Below, piece after piece: positions 28,520 to 32,611 of a stretch of DNA of 32,611 nucleotides. This stretch comes from Paracoccaceae bacterium (GTDB taxonomy: Bacteria > Pseudomonadota > Alphaproteobacteria > Rhodobacterales > Rhodobacteraceae). Each line of letters opens with the position of its first letter. The first letter of the stretch is position 1. The stretch is from positions 1 through 32,611 of the forward strand of contig WTGT01000308.1 in the NCBI GenBank assembly GCA_011523445.1, written 5' to 3'. A model generated the notes under the pieces. That model ran no database searches, was not told where the DNA came from, and saw only the letters and a program-made list of their open reading frames with translations. The position numbers and the translations under genes are program-made.

Positions 28520-29209
28520 TTACCTGCGCGATTTGTTTCTTTTCAGGTAAATGTAGTATGCACCACTACCTCCATGACATCTGTGGGCTTCCTGAAAATG
28601 AAGAATATATTCGGAAGTGGGTGGTTTGGATAACAGGTGCCTGATCAATTGATTGAGGGGGCCGAAACCTCGGCGACCATCCGTATCCATTCCCTTTCCG
28701 GGAATAACCAAAATCAACCGCTTGCCGGAATTAAAGGCTCCGGATATAAATCGTTTAACCTCCCGAGAAGCCTCTTCCTTCAGCATGCCATGAAGGTCCA
28801 GCTTTAGTTCGGGATTTATATGTCCCGAATTCAACTTCTTCAGTATTTTCTTGTCAATATTATTTGGACCAGGAGCATTACTTTTCGGCTCTGTATGTCT
28901 CGGTTCTACCAGAATCCTTTTCTGAACAGGCTTGGCGAGTGCCATTTCCTCTTCCTGCAGTTCCGTGTTTGCCTTGATGGAACTTGAAGGCAAGTCATTT
29001 TCTTTACAGAATTGATTCCAATCGCTAAAATCACGATTGCTGAGATCTTCCACAGGGGCTTCTTTCCTGAGGTTTTTTCTTTTGACCTTACGAGAACCCT
29101 GACTTGCCTGTTGATTATCCTTACTGGAAAATTCGTTTGTTTGACAATACTCTTCCCAAAGTGCCAAGTCCTGATCTGTAAGACCCATGGTGTTGATTTT
29201 GTTGGGCAT
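28520..29209 (-). CDS. Smr domain protein
   Basis: 'LKLDLHGMLKEEASREVKRFISGAFNSGKRLILVIPGKGMDTDGRRGFGPLNQLIRHLL...AHRCHGGSGAYYIYLKR'. Confidence 0.92.
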   Translation of the reverse strand: MPNKINTMGLTDQDLALWEEYCQTNEFSSKDNQQASQGSRKVKRKNLRKEAPVEDLSNRDFSDWNQFCKENDLPSSSIKANTELQEEEMALAKPVQKRILVEPRHTEPKSNAPGPNNIDKKILKKLNSGHINPELKLDLHGMLKEEASREVKRFISGAFNSGKRLILVIPGKGMDTDGRRGFGPLNQLIRHLLSKPPTSEYILHFQEAHRCHGGSGAYYIYLKRNKSRR

Positions 29210-29245
29210 TTTTGGACATCACAAGGGTATTGTTAAGGCTAAAAC

Positions 29246-29899
29246 CTAACCGGTTGCAACAAGTATCCAGTTCGGGTCATTCTTGCCCATGATTCTTGAA
29301 AAGGTCCACTCATCGTTTTGGTGAACAGGATTTGACTTGTCACCTTCTACTACATTGCCTTTGGGATCCTCGACATAGGATATGAGTTCACTGGAAAATT
29401 CTACGGTGATTTCACCACGCCCGGACGACTGTTCGAACTTGGCATCACTGATGTGTTTTCCACTGGTTCTTACGAATTGTACCTTGACCAGATTGTCTGG
29501 ATCTCTTTGATCAACACCTTCCTTGAAGGAATTGAACACCTCAGGGGACAGAAATGGTTTCAAATCATCTATCTTACCTTCACCGAATGAGGTCAGGATC
29601 CATTCATAGGCCTTCCCTGCTCCTTCAACGAATTCCTGTACACTAAAGCTCCGTTCATAGGCTTTCATGTCACCCAATGTTTTTGCACATTCCGTATTTG
29701 AACCGACAAGCTTGGCAATTTCCTCATCTATCTCTTGCTCATCATCAGGAACCACCTTGGAGGATTGGTCAATGGTGACGGATGGATGGACCGGAGGTCT
29801 TTGTTCGAACCCTGTTCTGGTACCAAGTATTCCACGTAACTTGAAAATTAAAAACAGTGCAATTCCCGCGAGAATTAGAAGCTGCAACATTGGTGACAT
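29246..29899 (-). CDS. Tim44-like domain protein, membrane-anchored
   Basis: N-terminal TM 'MLQLLILAGIALFLIFKLRGILGTRTGFEQRPP', then 'GAGKAYEWILTSFGEGKIDDLKPFLSPEVFNSFKEGVDQR'. Next to fxsA. Confidence 0.88.
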   Translation of the reverse strand: MSPMLQLLILAGIALFLIFKLRGILGTRTGFEQRPPVHPSVTIDQSSKVVPDDEQEIDEEIAKLVGSNTECAKTLGDMKAYERSFSVQEFVEGAGKAYEWILTSFGEGKIDDLKPFLSPEVFNSFKEGVDQRDPDNLVKVQFVRTSGKHISDAKFEQSSGRGEITVEFSSELISYVEDPKGNVVEGDKSNPVHQNDEWTFSRIMGKNDPNWILVATG

Positions 29900-30017
29900 T
29901 TTGATAACGACCTTTAATTTTGTTTCGGACAATACATTTGTTGTCTATAGGTATTTAGGTTGAAGCAAGTCTTATGTCCATATTATACAGGCTTTTCAAT
30001 ATGATTGGGTATATTCC

Positions 30018-30461
30018 ATGAAATTATTTTTGCTGTTTTTATTGGTTCCCTTGATTGAAATAGCATTGTTCATTCAAGTTGGCGGTTTGATCGGCCTGTT
30101 TCCCACCTTGGCCATAATCATCATTACTGCATTGCTTGGTGCCGGTTTGGCTCGAACCCAGTTTCCCCTGGTCATTGACAAGATTAGGGATACAGTAAGT
30201 CACATCAAGGATCCAATGAGTCCCATATTACAGGCGATTGCCATATTTGCAGGTGGATTGTTGCTCCTGACACCCGGCTTTTTTACCGATACAATAGGGT
30301 TTCTACTCCTTATACCTCAAACTCGGGAGTTTCTTGTCAGTTTCTTCATAACCAACTTTGCCAGTAACTTTTCATCTCGTGCAGAATACTCGTTCAAGGC
30401 AAATTTGGATGAGGATATCATTGAGGGAAATTCAACCGAGGTTGAATCCGAAAAAAACTGA
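30018..30461 (+). CDS. fxsA: FxsA family membrane protein
   Basis: 'LFLLFLLVPLIEIALFIQVGGLIGLFPTLAIIIITALLGAGLARTQ...GGLLLLTPGFFTDTIGFLLLIPQTR'. Confidence 0.93.
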   Translation: MKLFLLFLLVPLIEIALFIQVGGLIGLFPTLAIIIITALLGAGLARTQFPLVIDKIRDTVSHIKDPMSPILQAIAIFAGGLLLLTPGFFTDTIGFLLLIPQTREFLVSFFITNFASNFSSRAEYSFKANLDEDIIEGNSTEVESEKN

Positions 30462-30514
30462 AACTAGCTGCAGGTTCAATTATTTTTGAAAGGCAAAGGA
30501 AGTATTTGTCTGTA

Positions 30515-31519
30515 TCAGGATGCCTGAAGCCCTGTAATGGCGATTAGTGATAGGATATCCTTGATCTTGCTCCCTCGTGATAGATCATTGGCAGGCTTGG
30601 CCAAACCTTGAAGCACCGGACCAACCGCCTTCATTCCACCAATCCTTTCGGCAATTTTATAACCTATGTTTCCTGCTTCCAGATTGGGAAATACAAACAC
30701 GTTGGGAGATACATCCAGGTTAAGACCGGGTGCTTTTCTTTCTCTTAGCGTTGGGTCCAGTGCAGCATCAAACTGAAGTTCTTCCTCGATTATCCAATCT
30801 GGATAGTTGGCTTTGGCAATCTTGATGGCTTCACGTATTCTTTGAACCCTTTCGTGGGATCCACTTCCTGCAGTTGAGAATGTTAGAAAGGCAACCTTTG
30901 GTTTAATCCCCAGGATTGTTGAGGCAGAAAGGGCAGCATTTTCTCCAATTTGTGCCAATTGCAATGCTGTCGGATCAATTACCATTGCACAATCAGCAAA
31001 AATCACCGGGCCTTGGAAAGGGTGGTGGGGTTTATCGGCAATCATGATGAAAAAGGAAGAAACGGTATCTACATTTGGCGACCTACCAATGATCTGAAGA
31101 GCTGCACGAAGTGTGTCAGCCGTGGTATTGACGGCTCCACCGATCGTCCCATCAGCATGATTCTGCTTAACCATCATGGCAGCAAATCCGAGTGGTTGAA
31201 GGATGGTGTTTCTTGCTTCTTCCTCGGTTATCCCCTTATGAGAACGGATTCTGATCAACTCGTCAATGTATCCCCCGACCAGTGGAGATGATGCCGGATC
31301 AACAATCAAAATATTCGAGAGAGAAGGTTTTGAATCTGCCATTTTGGAATGAATCCGTTTGGTTGACCCAAGAAGCGTGATATCGGCAATACCCTGTTCT
31401 GCTGCGAGTATTGCCGCCTGAATTATACGCTGATCTTCCCCTTCAGAGAGTACGATATGGCATCGTTTGGCCCTTGCCTTGGCAAAAACCTCTTCCAGAA
31501 AAGGAGAATCGACAACCAC
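30515..31519 (-). CDS. pta: Phosphate acetyltransferase
   Basis: 'IVLSEGEDQRIIQAAILAAEQGIADITLLGS', 'GTIGGAVNTTADTLRAALQIIG', 'SSFFIMIADKP', 'KVAFLTFSTAGSGSHERVQRIREA', 'NVFVFPNLEAGNIGYKIAERIGG'. Confidence 0.96.
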   Translation of the reverse strand: MVVDSPFLEEVFAKARAKRCHIVLSEGEDQRIIQAAILAAEQGIADITLLGSTKRIHSKMADSKPSLSNILIVDPASSPLVGGYIDELIRIRSHKGITEEEARNTILQPLGFAAMMVKQNHADGTIGGAVNTTADTLRAALQIIGRSPNVDTVSSFFIMIADKPHHPFQGPVIFADCAMVIDPTALQLAQIGENAALSASTILGIKPKVAFLTFSTAGSGSHERVQRIREAIKIAKANYPDWIIEEELQFDAALDPTLRERKAPGLNLDVSPNVFVFPNLEAGNIGYKIAERIGGMKAVGPVLQGLAKPANDLSRGSKIKDILSLIAITGLQAS

Positions 31520-31545
31520 GGGTTGTCACCATTCCCTACTGAAGA

Positions 31546-32611
31546 TTATGCAGATACCTGCGAACGCATATCATCAATCGATATACCGGCAACCTTGGTT
31601 GGTTTCTTCATGGCATCCCGTCTGAATGGTTCCCCCAATTCCTGATTTAGGATTACCTCGATAAAGGTTGTTTCCTTATCTTCCAATTGTACCTTGATTG
31701 CTTGATCCAATGCTTGTGAAAGATCCTCCATGGTTTTCACCTGAACCCCTCTCAAACCACAACCTTCGGCAATTTTGGCATAACTGACCCTGAGATCCAA
31801 TTCTGTACCGACAAAATTGTCATCAAACCACAAGGTTGTATTCCGCTTTTCAGCACCCCACTGGTAGTTCCTGAAAATTACCATGGTAATTGGCGGCCAA
31901 TCGCCACGTCCGCAGGATGTCATTTCATTCATGGAAATTCCGAAGGCTCCATCACCGGCAAATCCAACCACTGGAGTATCTGGACATCCGATCTTGGCAC
32001 CAATAATTGCCGGAAAACCGTATCCACAAGGGCCGAACAACCCTGGTGCAAGATATTTCCTTCCCGTTTCAAAAGTTGGGTAAGCATTACCAATCGCACA
32101 ATTATTTCCAATATCGGAGGATATAATTGCTTCGGTCGGTAGCACCTTCTGAATGGCCCGCCAAGCCATCCGCGGACTCATCAATTTGGGATCCTTGTTC
32201 CTAGCTCTCTCGTTCCAGGTTGTTCCCTCATCATCATCTTCATGATCCATTGAGGTAAGTTCCTGAAGCCACCGAGACTTGGTTTGGGAAATCCTTTGCC
32301 TTCGCTCTTCCCGGTTCTCCTGGCCGGCAAAATCGGACAAGTTGTCCAACAGTTGTTCTGCCACCTGTTTGGCATCTCCCTGAATACCTACCGTTACCTT
32401 TTTGGTCAGTCCGATGCGGTCAGAATTGATGTCAACCTGTATGATCTTAGCCTTTTCCGGCCAGTAATTCAATCCATAACCCGGAAGGGTTGAAAAGGGA
32501 TTCAACCTTGTTCCGAGGGCCAAAACCACGTCTGCATTGGAGATGAGTTCCATGGCAGCCTTGGAACCGTTATAACCCAATGGACCTACGGAAAGGGGAT
32601 GATCCCCAGGG
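31546..32611 (-). CDS. xsc: Sulfoacetaldehyde acetyltransferase (ThDP-dependent), 5' truncated by window edge
   Basis: Open to the edge (PGDHPLSVGPLGYNGSKAAMELIS...). ThDP motif 'VGFAGDGAFGISMNEMTSCGRGDWPPITMVIFRNYQWGAEKRNTTLWFDDNFVGTEL' and C-terminal 'VILNQELGEPFRRDAMKKP' characteristic of Xsc; adjacent to pta. Confidence 0.92.
   Translation of the reverse strand, partial: PGDHPLSVGPLGYNGSKAAMELISNADVVLALGTRLNPFSTLPGYGLNYWPEKAKIIQVDINSDRIGLTKKVTVGIQGDAKQVAEQLLDNLSDFAGQENREERRQRISQTKSRWLQELTSMDHEDDDEGTTWNERARNKDPKLMSPRMAWRAIQKVLPTEAIISSDIGNNCAIGNAYPTFETGRKYLAPGLFGPCGYGFPAIIGAKIGCPDTPVVGFAGDGAFGISMNEMTSCGRGDWPPITMVIFRNYQWGAEKRNTTLWFDDNFVGTELDLRVSYAKIAEGCGLRGVQVKTMEDLSQALDQAIKVQLEDKETTFIEVILNQELGEPFRRDAMKKPTKVAGISIDDMRSQVSA

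Noticed and set aside
1-32611. CRISPR arrays, tRNA/rRNA genes, IS elements
   Set aside because: No regularly spaced direct repeats, tRNA-like cloverleaf sequence, transposase or integrase motifs were noticed on reading either strand or in the ORF track; a tRNAscan/CRISPR finder run would confirm.

Overview
The window reads as one contig of a moderately AT-rich proteobacterium. Gene content and order (hrcA/grpE divergent from rph-rdgB-hemW; rimP-nusA-ylxR-infB; Smr/Tim44/FxsA; pta-xsc) suggest an alphaproteobacterium, probably marine, but this is inferred. Positions ~7.1-32.6 kb are mostly housekeeping: ureohydrolase, mutS, SulP transporter, malonyl-CoA synthetase-like, grpE, hrcA, rph, rdgB, hemW, AhpD-like, OmpA-like, MlaC-like, DUF1801-like, rimP, nusA, ylxR, infB, metallophosphatase, Smr, Tim44-like, fxsA, pta, and xsc (cut by the right edge). 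Positions 1-6942 are different: a tight, co-directional operon cut by the left edge. It encodes (1) a ParB-like protein, (2) a small PD-(D/E)XK nuclease, (3) a SNF2 ATPase, (4) a second ParB-like protein paralogous to the first, (5) a radical SAM enzyme with a B12-binding-like N-terminus, and (6) a GHKL (Hsp90/MORC-like) ATPase with an AT-hook-like motif. No DNA methyltransferase is visible. I recognise each domain but not this combination as a named system. It is the best candidate for an undescribed conflict/defence or DNA-modification system. Secondary observations include a strong intrinsic terminator 14 nt upstream of rimP with a possible antiterminator pairing, absence of rbfA after infB, and a duplicated motif in the Smr protein.
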